Assembly: GCA_964583335.1 (NCBI GenBank)
Contig: CAZOVG010000001.1
Coordinates: 62,001-126,000 of the forward strand
Source of the DNA: JAGNKE01 sp964583335
GTDB lineage: Bacteria > Pseudomonadota > Alphaproteobacteria > Micavibrionales > Micavibrionaceae
Direction of reading: 5' to 3'
DNA: 64,000 nucleotides
Of this stretch, positions 1-8,454 are shown piece by piece. Both the position numbers and the translations under genes were made by a program. The stretch's first letter is position 1; each line of letters starts with the position of its first letter. Under the pieces are notes generated by a model that saw only the letters and a list, made by a program, of their open reading frames with translations, was not told the DNA's origin and made no database searches.

Positions 1-146
1 GTATAACATATACAACTTTGGGATGACGAGCTTTAATTATGGATTATGCGGCTTAACTTTTCCTAAAGCGGGGTGTTGCAGGGGGCGCACGGAGGCATTA
101 AACTCAGGCGACTTCATCATAGACACGCAGATTTCGGACGGTTTCC

Positions 147-1079
147 ATGAATACGGACGGCATTTTTGAAGGGCCCCGCAAGCCTTTGCTTTTCATTCCA
201 TTTGCGCTGTTCTTGGGGATTTTCGTGCTGGGGGCCCTGCCCTTATCTTCCGTCCGCGCAGAGGACCGCCCGCCCGCCGTGCCGGTGGCGGAGGTTCAGG
301 CGGAGGTTCTGACCCCGCCCGCTGCGGCGGCAGGCGTGGCGGAGGCCCCAGCGCCTTCAGGCAGCGGGGATCCTTCGCAAACTCCGGTTGAGGGGCTGGC
401 GACCGGGCCGGTCGTCGTGGAGCTGTTCACCTCGCAGGCCTGTTCGTTCTGCCCCAAGGCGGACGCGCTTCTGGGCGCTCTGGCCAACAGCCCGGACGTC
501 ATCGCGCTTTCGTGCCATGTCGATTATTTCGACGTGAAGACGGGATCGCTCTCGCACCCGTTTTGCAGCGCCCGGCAGGTGGAGTACGAGTCCACCCTGC
601 GCGCCGGGCCGAAATACACGCCGCAGATGGTGATCAACGGACAGTACGACGTGGTCGGCTATCGCCGCGCGGACGTTCTGACGACGATCCGGAGGGCCCG
701 GAAAGAGCGGGCTCTGGCCACGCCCGACCTGCAGATCACGGACAAGGGCGAGTTTCTTCTGTCCCTTGCGGCGCTTGGAGAGAAAGCCGGGGACGCCGAA
801 GCCTATGAGATAATCATCGTGGCCTTCGATAAGCCGCATACGGTGACGGTCGCAGAGGGCGCGAACGCCGGAAAGTCCATCGTCTATACGAATGTCGTGC
901 GGAATGTCGGGCTGCTGGGCGCTTGGGACGGGCAGGCCAGGACCCTTCGGTTCGACCCGAAAATGGGCGAGGGATCGCTGGGCTTCGCCGTTCTGGTCCG
1001 GCGGACCGCCGACGGGCAGATCGTGGCGGCCGCGCAATACACGAAGCCCGCGCCCGTGACTGCGCCTGCAATTCCCTAG
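147..1079 (+). CDS. DUF1223 family secreted thioredoxin-fold protein
   Basis: This 310-residue protein is predicted to be exported. Its N-terminus has a hydrophobic stretch at about residues 13-35 ending near SVRAED, which fits a signal peptide or anchor. A proline/alanine-rich linker follows to about residue 85. The rest matches the DUF1223 pattern: VVVELFTSQACSFCPKAD with a CxxC pair, then ALSCHVDYFD, then a YTPQMVINGQ segment like the cis-Pro region of thioredoxin folds. The biochemical role of DUF1223 proteins is not established; a periplasmic redox role is inference from the fold. The gene stands alone, convergent with polA, and a hairpin follows its stop codon. Family assignment is fairly secure; function is unknown. 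Confidence 0.8.
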   Translation: MNTDGIFEGPRKPLLFIPFALFLGIFVLGALPLSSVRAEDRPPAVPVAEVQAEVLTPPAAAAGVAEAPAPSGSGDPSQTPVEGLATGPVVVELFTSQACSFCPKADALLGALANSPDVIALSCHVDYFDVKTGSLSHPFCSARQVEYESTLRAGPKYTPQMVINGQYDVVGYRRADVLTTIRRARKERALATPDLQITDKGEFLLSLAALGEKAGDAEAYEIIIVAFDKPHTVTVAEGANAGKSIVYTNVVRNVGLLGAWDGQARTLRFDPKMGEGSLGFAVLVRRTADGQIVAAAQYTKPAPVTAPAIP

Positions 1080-1106
1080 GTTTTATGATCATAGGCCCAG
1101 ACAGCG

Positions 1107-1138
1107 AAACCGCCCCTTGCCGAGGCGAGGAGCGGTTT
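1107..1138 (+). terminator. Hairpin after the DUF1223 gene, probable terminator
   Basis: Arms AAACCGC (1107-1113) and GCGGTTT (1132-1138) enclose a GC-rich, partly self-complementary inner stem. Only a short T-run follows. It lies between two convergent genes and could serve either strand. Confidence 0.45.
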
Positions 1139-1352
1139 GCTTTCCGTGTGTGGGGAACTTTATAAATTCTTATAAACCCACTGGTCCCGACAGGTTAATG
1201 TGCGTGTGTGTGGGGAAACCTGCCGGAACGGGGCGTGTTGTATCATGGTCTCCCAAAAACTGTCAACAGTAAAAATATATTAATCATGTCTTAATGTACA
1301 TATTTAATTCTGTTTTGGGTGTTTTTTGTGCACTTTTTCCTAGGGGGGTGCG

Positions 1353-4160
1353 TTAGTGCGCGGAGGCCCAGCTTTGGCCGGATCCGGCTTCGGCAATCAA
1401 CGGCACGGAAATGGTTACATCATTGATATTAAATGATTTTTCCATAACCCTCCGTACGCAGGCGATCGTTCGTTCGGCTTCGGCTTCGGGCGCCTCGAAG
1501 ATGAGTTCGTCGTGGACCTGGAGCAGCATCCGGGCGCTCAGCCCCTCGCGGCGCAGAGCTTCGGGGATGCGGCCCATGGCGATCTTGATGATGTCCGCCG
1601 CCGTGCCTTGAAGCGGGGCGTTGATCGCCTGACGCTCCGCGCCCCTGACGCGGACAGGGTTTTTGTCCTTGATGCCGGGGATGACGCATTTGCGGCCGAA
1701 GAGCGTGAGGACGTATCCGTTTTTCTTGGCCTCGGATTTGGCATTCTCCATGAAGGCGGAGATTTCCTGAAAGCGCTGGAGGTAGCGGCGGATGAATTCG
1801 CCCGCGTCCGCTACGGGGATGCCGAGCTGGCGCGCGAGGCCGTAGCCGGAGATGCCGTAGATGATTCCGAAATTCACCGCCTTGGCCTGCCGCCGCAGAT
1901 CGGGGCCGACCTGTTCGAGCGGAACGCCGAAGACCTGCGAGGCTGTGAGCGCGTGAATGTCCTCGCCCTTGCGGAAGGCCTCCTTCAGTGCCTCGACCCC
2001 GGCCATATGCGCGGAGAGGCGCAACTCGATCTGCGAATAGTCGATCGATATGAGGACATGCCCCTCCTCCGCGATGAAGGCCTCGCGGATCTTGCGGCCC
2101 TCCTCCGTGCGGATCGGAATGTTCTGGAGGTTCGGATCGGTCGAGGCGAGCCGCCCGGTGCTGGTGCCCGTCATATGATAGGAGGTATGCACGCGCCCGG
2201 TGGCGGGATTGATTTCATCCTGCAAGGCGTCGGTGTAGGTGGATTTAAGCTTGGCGAGCTGGCGGAATTCGAGAATTTTCTTGACGATCTCATGCCCCTC
2301 GGCGGCGAGATCCTCCAGCACGTCCACTGCCGTGCTCCAGTCGCCCGTCTTGGTCTTGCTGCCGCCCTTGAGGCCCATCTCCTCGAACAGCACCTCACCG
2401 ACCTGCCGGGGCGAGGCGACGTTGAAGGGGCGGCCTGCGAGCGCGTGAATTTCCTCTTCCAGAATCATCAGCGATTTGCCGAATTCGTCGCTCATTTTTT
2501 TGAGGATTTTCGGATCGACCTTTATGCCCACCAGTTCCATCTCGGCGATGACGTTGACGAGGGGACGTTCGATCATCTCGTAGACCCGCACCATTTTTTC
2601 TCTGGCGAGGCGCGGCTTGAAAATCTTATAGAGCCGCAGGGTCATTTCCGCATCCTCGGCGGCGTAGTTCGTGGCGGCGGCCAGAGGTACGCGATCAAAC
2701 GTCACCTTTTGCTTGCCCTTGCCGGCCACCTCCTCGAACGCGATCATCTTGTGGTTACAGCACATCATGGCGAGGTTATCGAGGGAATGGCTGTGCGCGG
2801 AACCGTCGAGCACGTAGGACATCAGCATCGTATCGTCGCAGGGCGCGACGCGGACTCCGTGTTTCGCGAACATCTGCCCGTCATATTTCATGTTGTGGCC
2901 GATCTTGAGGACGCGTTCATCCTCCAGAACGGGTTTGAGCAGGGTGAGCGCGGTTTGCAAATCCATCTGCTTCTGGTCCTGCGGCGCGGAGTCGCCGAAG
3001 AGGTCGGTTGAGTTAAAGGTGTGGCCGACGGGAATATAGGCGGCCTTACCGATGCGCGAGGCGATGGATATGCCCACCAGTTTCGCCTTGGCGGGCGTGA
3101 GGGCCGTGGTTTCGGTGTCAACAGCCAGCAGCCCGGTTTCGTAAGCGTCCGCGATCCATTCCTTCAGGACGGATTCGTCGGTGATCATGGTGTAGACATT
3201 CGCCTCCGTGGAGGGGAGTTTTTCCGCTTCGACATGCGCCTCCGGCGCGGTTTCGGTGTTGTTTTTTTTCACCGCCGGGGCCGCGCCACCCAGACGGCGA
3301 ATAATGGAGCTGAAGGCGTGTTTTTCGAGGAAGGCCATCAGTTCGGGCTTGTCGGGGTCGTGGGTTTTTAAATCTTGCAGCGGCACAGGCACGGGCGCGT
3401 GATCGTCGAGCGCCACAAGTTGTTTGGAAATTCTTGCGGCCTGCGCGTGCTCGATAAGGCTTTCGCGGCGCTTGGGCTGTTTGATCTCGCTGGCGCGCGC
3501 CAGCAATTCCTCCAGCGTGCCGTAGGTGTTGATCAGCTCGGCGGCGGTCTTGACGCCGATGCCGGGGACGCCGGGGACGTTATCGACCTTGTCGCCCGCC
3601 AGCGCTTGCACGTCCACGACCTTCTCCGGGCCGACGCCGAATTTTTCCATCACGTCTTCGAGGCCGAGCCATTTATTCTTCATCGGGTCGAGCATGCGCA
3701 CGCCCGGACGGATCAGCTGCATCAGGTCTTTATCGGAGGAGACGATCACGACTTTCTTGCCCTGTTCGAGCGCAAGGCGGGTGTAGGCGGCGATCAAATC
3801 GTCGGCCTCGTAGCCCTCCTGCTCCAGCGCGGGAATGTCGAAGGCCTTCGTCGCCTCGCGGATTAGCGGGAATTGCGGGATCAGGTCCGCCGGGGTTTCG
3901 TCGCGGTTGGCCTTGTATTCGGGATAGATCTTATTGCGGTAGTTTTCGCGGGCGGCGTCGAAAATCACAGCCAGATAGGGCGCGTGGTAATCCTGGAGCA
4001 TCTTGAGGATCATATTGGTGAAGCCGTAGACGGCGCCGACGGGCACGCCCTCCGGGTTCGTCATGTCGCCGCGCCCGGAATAAGCCAGCGCGTAATAGGC
4101 CCGGAAGATAAACCCCGATCCGTCGATCAGGAACAGCTCGTCTTGGTGATTGGCGCTCAT
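1353..4160 (-). CDS. polA: DNA polymerase I
   Basis: DNA polymerase I, about 935 residues, removes RNA primers and fills gaps in replication and repair. All three domains are present. An N-terminal 5'-nuclease begins FLIDGSGFIFRAYYAL. A 3'-5' exonuclease keeps DTET (about residue 347), HNMKYD and YAAEDAE, so proofreading appears intact. The polymerase carries motif A IDYSQIELRL (about 706), motif B KAVNFGIIYG (about 760) and motif C LLQVHDELIF (about 880). I chose the ATG at 4160 because the protein then begins MSANHQDELFLIDG, as family members do; an in-frame start at 4223 adds 21 unconserved residues. The gene is divergent from the flavoprotein gene at 4241, so the 80 bp between them should hold both promoters. 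Confidence 0.97.
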   Translation of the reverse strand: MSANHQDELFLIDGSGFIFRAYYALAYSGRGDMTNPEGVPVGAVYGFTNMILKMLQDYHAPYLAVIFDAARENYRNKIYPEYKANRDETPADLIPQFPLIREATKAFDIPALEQEGYEADDLIAAYTRLALEQGKKVVIVSSDKDLMQLIRPGVRMLDPMKNKWLGLEDVMEKFGVGPEKVVDVQALAGDKVDNVPGVPGIGVKTAAELINTYGTLEELLARASEIKQPKRRESLIEHAQAARISKQLVALDDHAPVPVPLQDLKTHDPDKPELMAFLEKHAFSSIIRRLGGAAPAVKKNNTETAPEAHVEAEKLPSTEANVYTMITDESVLKEWIADAYETGLLAVDTETTALTPAKAKLVGISIASRIGKAAYIPVGHTFNSTDLFGDSAPQDQKQMDLQTALTLLKPVLEDERVLKIGHNMKYDGQMFAKHGVRVAPCDDTMLMSYVLDGSAHSHSLDNLAMMCCNHKMIAFEEVAGKGKQKVTFDRVPLAAATNYAAEDAEMTLRLYKIFKPRLAREKMVRVYEMIERPLVNVIAEMELVGIKVDPKILKKMSDEFGKSLMILEEEIHALAGRPFNVASPRQVGEVLFEEMGLKGGSKTKTGDWSTAVDVLEDLAAEGHEIVKKILEFRQLAKLKSTYTDALQDEINPATGRVHTSYHMTGTSTGRLASTDPNLQNIPIRTEEGRKIREAFIAEEGHVLISIDYSQIELRLSAHMAGVEALKEAFRKGEDIHALTASQVFGVPLEQVGPDLRRQAKAVNFGIIYGISGYGLARQLGIPVADAGEFIRRYLQRFQEISAFMENAKSEAKKNGYVLTLFGRKCVIPGIKDKNPVRVRGAERQAINAPLQGTAADIIKIAMGRIPEALRREGLSARMLLQVHDELIFEAPEAEAERTIACVRRVMEKSFNINDVTISVPLIAEAGSGQSWASAH

Positions 4161-4240
4161 GGACTGTAACCTGAACGAGTCGGCGGGCCGTGTCCAGAGG
4201 GCGGCTTGTTTTTGTGGCCGCAATCCTGTCTATTGGCCCG

Positions 4241-5446
4241 ATGAAAACGGCGGATGTCATCGTGATCGGGGCCGGGGCGGCCGGGCTTATGTGCGCGGGC
4301 GAAGCGGCGGCGCGCGGACGGCGCGTCATAACCATCGAGCATACGCGCAAGATCGGCGAGAAAATCCGCATTTCCGGCGGGGGGCGGTGCAATTTCACCA
4401 ACCTTCATTCCGGGCCGGGGAATTTCATTTCGCGCAATCCGCATTTCTGCAAATCGGCGCTGAGCCGCTTCACGCCGCAGGATTTCGTAGAGATGGTGAA
4501 GGCGCACGGGATCGCCTATCACGAAAAGCCTTACGAGCCTTATGCGGACAAGAGCGCCCGGGGGCAGCTTTTTTGCGATGAGTCCAGCCAGCAGATTATC
4601 GACATGCTGGTCAAACGCGTCACCGATCATGCCGGGACGATTGATCTCGATGTCAAAATTCAGTCCGTTGAACGGAAGGGCGACGGGTTCACCCTTTCGA
4701 CCAGCGCGGGGGACTATGTTTGCGGGTCGCTGGTAATCGCCAGCGGAGGGCTTTCGATTCCCAAGATCGGGGCGAGTAATTTCGGATATGAGCGCGCGAA
4801 GGATTTCGGGCTTGCGATCGTGCCGCCGCGCGCGGGCCTCGTGCCGCTGACGTTCGGGCCGGATTTGCTGGCGCGGACCGCGCCGCTATCGGGGCTTTCG
4901 GTGGATGCGAAGGTCTCCGCCGGGTGCGCCGCGTTCCGCGAAGGGCTGCTGTTCACGCACCGGGGATTGTCGGGGCCGTCGATCCTGCAAATTTCATCTT
5001 ATTGGACAGAGGGCGAGGCGATTACCGTTGATCTTTTGCCCAGCGGTGAAGCTCTGGAGGTGCTCAAAGCGGCGCGGAAAAATGCGCCCAAGCAGGTTTT
5101 GAGGACGGTTTTATCGGAGATTTTACCGCAACGGCTTGCACATCTTCTGGCTGAGTTAAGCGGGCATGACGAGCGGATGGCCGATCTTTCGGACGTGAAG
5201 CTTGCGGAGATTGCGGCGTTAATCAAACGCTGGCAGGTGCTTCCGGCGGGGACGGAAGGGTACCGCACGGCGGAGGTGACGCTGGGCGGGGTGGATACGG
5301 ACGGGATTTCATCCAAGAGTTTTATGGCGAAAGACGTTCCGGGGCTTTATTTCATCGGTGAGGTTCTGGATGTCACCGGGCATCTGGGCGGGCATAATTT
5401 CCAGTGGGCATGGGCGTCGGGCCGGTGCGCGGGACAGGAGGTATAG
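4241..5446 (+). CDS. HI0933/YhiN-family FAD-dependent oxidoreductase
   Basis: This 401-residue flavoprotein belongs to the HI0933/YhiN family, sometimes labelled aminoacetone oxidase-like. The N-terminal dinucleotide-binding motif is VIGAGAAGLMCAGEAAARG. The family signature ISGGGRCNFTN follows near residue 45, and the C-terminal FAD-contacting block is GLYFIGEVLDVTGHLGG. Physiological substrates for this family are poorly defined. An upstream GTG at 4190 is possible, but the ATG at 4241 places the Rossmann motif at the usual distance from the N-terminus. The next gene follows after 2 bp, so the two are probably cotranscribed. Confidence 0.88.
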   Translation: MKTADVIVIGAGAAGLMCAGEAAARGRRVITIEHTRKIGEKIRISGGGRCNFTNLHSGPGNFISRNPHFCKSALSRFTPQDFVEMVKAHGIAYHEKPYEPYADKSARGQLFCDESSQQIIDMLVKRVTDHAGTIDLDVKIQSVERKGDGFTLSTSAGDYVCGSLVIASGGLSIPKIGASNFGYERAKDFGLAIVPPRAGLVPLTFGPDLLARTAPLSGLSVDAKVSAGCAAFREGLLFTHRGLSGPSILQISSYWTEGEAITVDLLPSGEALEVLKAARKNAPKQVLRTVLSEILPQRLAHLLAELSGHDERMADLSDVKLAEIAALIKRWQVLPAGTEGYRTAEVTLGGVDTDGISSKSFMAKDVPGLYFIGEVLDVTGHLGGHNFQWAWASGRCAGQEV

Positions 5447-5448
5447 GA

Positions 5449-6180
5449 ATGCAAAAGGATAAATCATCGGTGCGGCTGGACCGGCTGCTCTCTAATCTGG
5501 GATACGGCGCGCGCAAGGAAATGACGATGGCGGTGCGCAACGGATGGGTCGATGTAGACGGGCAGCGCGTCACCGATTCCGGCTTTCCGGTCACGCCGGA
5601 GATGGTGCGGGCCGGGCGCGTGCTGCTGGACGGGGAGCCGCTCGATCCGCTTTCGCCCTTTACGATCCTTATGAATAAGCCGGCGGGCATAACGAGTTCG
5701 CACAAGGACCCCGGCAAGGTGGTCTATGATCTGCTGCCCGAGCGGTTCGCGCGGCGCAACCCCAAGCTTTCCATCGCGGGGCGGCTGGACAAGGACAGCA
5801 CGGGGATGGTGATCCTGACCGATGACGGGGAGCTTTTGCACCGGATCACGCATCCGCGCCGCCACGCGGCCAAGCATTACCGGGTGGAATTGCGCGACGC
5901 GCTCAAGGGCGACGAGGCGGCGATTTTCGGGCGCGGGGATATGATGCTGGGCGGGGAGGACAAGCCGCTCAAGCCCGCGCGCTGGGTTCCCGAGGGCGAA
6001 AAAGCGGGCGTCATGATTTTGGAGGAAGGGCGTTATCGTCAGATCCGGCGCATGTTCGAGAAGACCGGAAACGAGGTCACGGCGCTGCATCGGTTTCAGA
6101 TCGGGGCCCTTACGCTCGGCGATCTGCCGGAGGGGGAGTGGCGTGTTCTGGACCAAAAGGATTTAAGTGCTATTTTTTAA
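5449..6180 (+). CDS. RsuA/RluB/E/F-family rRNA pseudouridine synthase
   Basis: This 243-residue enzyme isomerises specific uridines in ribosomal RNA. An S4 RNA-binding domain (RLDRLLSNLGYGARKEM) opens the protein. The catalytic domain contains GRLDKDSTG, whose first Asp is the expected nucleophile, and a later RQIRRMFEKTGNEV block typical of the RsuA/RluBEF branch. The length fits RsuA or RluE/F, and sequence alone does not tell which rRNA position is modified. The ATG at 5449 is preceded by AGGAGG; a start at 5404 would overlap the upstream flavoprotein gene. Cotranscription with that gene is likely. Confidence 0.9.
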   Translation: MQKDKSSVRLDRLLSNLGYGARKEMTMAVRNGWVDVDGQRVTDSGFPVTPEMVRAGRVLLDGEPLDPLSPFTILMNKPAGITSSHKDPGKVVYDLLPERFARRNPKLSIAGRLDKDSTGMVILTDDGELLHRITHPRRHAAKHYRVELRDALKGDEAAIFGRGDMMLGGEDKPLKPARWVPEGEKAGVMILEEGRYRQIRRMFEKTGNEVTALHRFQIGALTLGDLPEGEWRVLDQKDLSAIF

Positions 6181-6204
6181 AAGTCAGAATTCAAAAGGCA
6201 GGAT

Positions 6205-6762
6205 ATGAAAACCCTAAAAACCTTAAACAGATTTTTGATTCTTTTTATGGGATTGCCTTTGTTGGTTTATTATTTTTTTCCAGAAAAGCCCATTCCTGAA
6301 GGGCCGCCCATTTATGCTATCGCGACAACAATACATAATACAGATATTGGAATGTATAGCTTCTTGTTTGTCGTATGGTGCTGGTGGTCTATCGGATTTT
6401 TTTGGCTTTACTTCAGAGTGATTGTAAAAAATTATCCAGAAAAATTAGCGTTAGTGCGAAAATTTGCTGCCTTGTCGATTGTATTATCTTGCGTTTGGCT
6501 GATTTGCGGCGCTTTAGGTATAATATTCAATGTATTTTCTTGTGAACCCTCTCTTGTATGCTTTTTACCGGGTTTAATTATTGGTTTAGTCCTTGCGGCT
6601 TCGTATTATTTCTCCTATTTCACCTATGTGATTTTCTTTATTCTTGCGTCCAGAAACCTTTATGGCTCCTATTTCCTAGCCCCTCTTCTTTGGCTTTTTT
6701 TGCCTTTGGTCGCGCTTTTCGAGGAGTATCTAAGACCTTATCTAAGATCGGCAAAGGCTTAA
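6205..6762 (+). CDS. AT-rich putative membrane protein, unknown
   Basis: I do not recognise this 185-residue protein. It has about four to five hydrophobic segments (residues 8-26, 48-72, 88-112, 120-150 and 155-172) and few charged residues, so it is an integral inner-membrane protein. Base composition is clearly richer in A+T than the flanking pseudouridine synthase and pheS genes, which suggests acquisition or weak codon selection. It begins 24 bp after the upstream stop and ends about 57 bp before pheS. A GGCAGG sequence precedes the ATG. No function can be inferred. Confidence 0.7.
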   Translation: MKTLKTLNRFLILFMGLPLLVYYFFPEKPIPEGPPIYAIATTIHNTDIGMYSFLFVVWCWWSIGFFWLYFRVIVKNYPEKLALVRKFAALSIVLSCVWLICGALGIIFNVFSCEPSLVCFLPGLIIGLVLAASYYFSYFTYVIFFILASRNLYGSYFLAPLLWLFLPLVALFEEYLRPYLRSAKA

Positions 6763-6819
6763 CACACAAATCGCAGAAAACAGCTTTATTTCCAGCCGCT
6801 TCCCGTGTAAAAAGGGCGC

Positions 6820-7932
6820 ATGTCCAGCGAGATCAAGAGTTTAAAGAGCGAAATCACCAGCCAGATCGAGGCCGCCAACGACCTCAAGGCGCTGGACGAC
6901 GTGCGCGTGGACGCGCTGGGCAAGAAGGGCCGGATCACCGCGCTTATGAAGACGCTGGGCAATATGGACCCGGAGGAGCGCAAGACCAAGGGGCAGGAAC
7001 TCAACGCCCTCAAGGACGAGATCGCCGCGCTCATTGAGCGGCAGGAATCCGCCCTGAAGCGGCAGGAGATGGACGGGCGGTTGGCCTCCGAGACTCTGGA
7101 CGTAACGCTCGCCCCCCGCCCCGCCGCGATGGGGCATATCCACCCGATCAGCCAGACGGTCGAGGAACTCACCGCGATTTTCGCGGATATGGGCTTCACC
7201 GTGGCCGAGGGGCCGGACATCGAGGACGATTACCACAATTTCACGGCCCTGAATTTCCCGCCCGGGCACCCGGCGCGCGAGATGCAGGACACGTTCTTCC
7301 TGCCCGACGACCCGGAAGAAAAAGGCGAGTACGCCAAGAAGCTTTTGCGGACTCATACCTCGTCGGTGCAGATCCGGCATATGCAGGCGAACAAGCCGCC
7401 GCACAAGATCATCTGTTTCGGGCGGACGTACCGTTCGGATTACGACATGACGCACACGCCGATGTTCCACCAGATGGAGGGGCTGCTGATCGACAAGGAC
7501 ATCCATATGGGGCATCTCAAGGGCTGTCTGATGGATTTCGTCCGGGCGTTTTTCGAGATCGACAATCTGCCCGTGCGGCTGCGCCCCAGCTTTTTCCCGT
7601 TCGTCGAGCCGGGGGCGGAGATGGATATCGCGTGTTCGCGCAAGGGCGGCGGGCTTCGGCTTGGCGGCAACCCGGATGGCAGCGTGGATGGCTGGATGGA
7701 GATTCTGGGCTGCGGCATGGTGCACCCGAACGTGCTTAAGAATTGCGGGATCGACCCCGACGAGTATCAGGGCTTCGCGTTCGGCATGGGGATCGAGCGG
7801 ATGGCGATGCTGAAATACGGGATTCCCGACCTGCGGACGTTTTACGAAAGCGACGTGCGCTGGCTGCGCCATTACGGGTTCGACCCGCAGGACCGCCCCA
7901 ATAACGCCACGGGCGTTCAAAAAGACGCATGA
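6820..7932 (+). CDS. pheS: Phenylalanyl-tRNA synthetase alpha subunit
   Basis: PheS is the catalytic subunit of the alpha2-beta2 enzyme that charges tRNA-Phe. The 370-residue protein has the N-terminal coiled-coil arm (about 1-90) and the class II core. Visible motifs are RTHTSSVQIRHM, the substrate-pocket segment GRTYRSDYDMTHTPMFHQ, and motif 3 GFAFGMGIERMAMLKYGI near the C-terminus. The length is slightly above the usual 330-360 residues. In most bacteria pheT follows directly. Here an acetyltransferase gene overlaps the pheS stop by 4 bp (ATGA) and pheT lies 2.2 kb away behind an opposing gene. Confidence 0.97.
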   Translation: MSSEIKSLKSEITSQIEAANDLKALDDVRVDALGKKGRITALMKTLGNMDPEERKTKGQELNALKDEIAALIERQESALKRQEMDGRLASETLDVTLAPRPAAMGHIHPISQTVEELTAIFADMGFTVAEGPDIEDDYHNFTALNFPPGHPAREMQDTFFLPDDPEEKGEYAKKLLRTHTSSVQIRHMQANKPPHKIICFGRTYRSDYDMTHTPMFHQMEGLLIDKDIHMGHLKGCLMDFVRAFFEIDNLPVRLRPSFFPFVEPGAEMDIACSRKGGGLRLGGNPDGSVDGWMEILGCGMVHPNVLKNCGIDPDEYQGFAFGMGIERMAMLKYGIPDLRTFYESDVRWLRHYGFDPQDRPNNATGVQKDA

Positions 7933-8369
7933 ACCAGTTCATTTTCAGAAGCCTGAGAGCCGCCGATTACGATCAGTGGCTTGCGCTTTGGGATTCCAAC
8001 AATATGGGGCACCGCGACGAGGCGGTGACGCGGGAGACGTGGCGGCGGATTCTGGCCGAGGACGAGCCCGTGTATGGCATTTGCGCGGAGCAGAACGGCG
8101 ATTTGCTGGGCATCACGCACTATATTCTTCACCCCACCACGGGGCATCTGCGTCCGGTTTGTTACGTCCAGGATGTTTACGTTCGCGCGGACCAGCGGCG
8201 GCGGGGAATCGCGCGGCGGCTGGTGGAGCATGTGATCCGCACCGGGACGCAGGAACAGTGGGCGCGGATTTACTGGCTGACGCCCAACGACAACGAGGGG
8301 GCGAAAGCGCTTTATAAAAATCTCGGCATCAAGCTGGATTTCGCGTTTTACGTGTTGCCGGTCAGTTAG
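7929..8369 (+). CDS. GNAT family N-acetyltransferase
   Basis: This 146-residue GNAT-fold acetyltransferase has the acetyl-CoA pyrophosphate loop RRRGIARRLVEHV (about residues 96-108), preceded by the beta4 strand VCYVQDVYVRADQ. The ending ALYKNLGIKLDFAFYVL is typical of the fold. The substrate cannot be read from the sequence. The start codon overlaps the pheS stop, so the two genes are translationally coupled. A strong bidirectional terminator follows. Confidence 0.88.
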   Translation: MNQFIFRSLRAADYDQWLALWDSNNMGHRDEAVTRETWRRILAEDEPVYGICAEQNGDLLGITHYILHPTTGHLRPVCYVQDVYVRADQRRRGIARRLVEHVIRTGTQEQWARIYWLTPNDNEGAKALYKNLGIKLDFAFYVLPVS

Positions 8370-8405
8370 GGCAGGACGCATTATCCCTTCACCGGTCATG
8401 CATGG

Positions 8406-8427
8406 AAAAGCCCCTTTCGGGGCTTTT
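8406..8427. terminator. Bidirectional rho-independent terminator
   Basis: A perfect 9-bp stem, AAAAGCCCC/GGGGCTTTT with a TTTC loop, lies between the convergent acetyltransferase and 473-residue genes. Its A and T runs allow termination of both strands. Confidence 0.9.
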
Positions 8428-8454
8428 ATAAATTGACGGCGCTTGGGTTCTACA

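Noticed and set aside
1280..1294. TTAA-N7-TTAA, a match to the CtrA box
   Set aside because: It lies between two convergent genes in an AT-rich gap, with no promoter to regulate; about one such match is expected by chance in a window this size.
1512..3011. A 499-codon open frame antisense to polA
   Set aside because: It mirrors the GC-rich third positions of polA on the other strand; polA has all motifs intact and this frame shows none.
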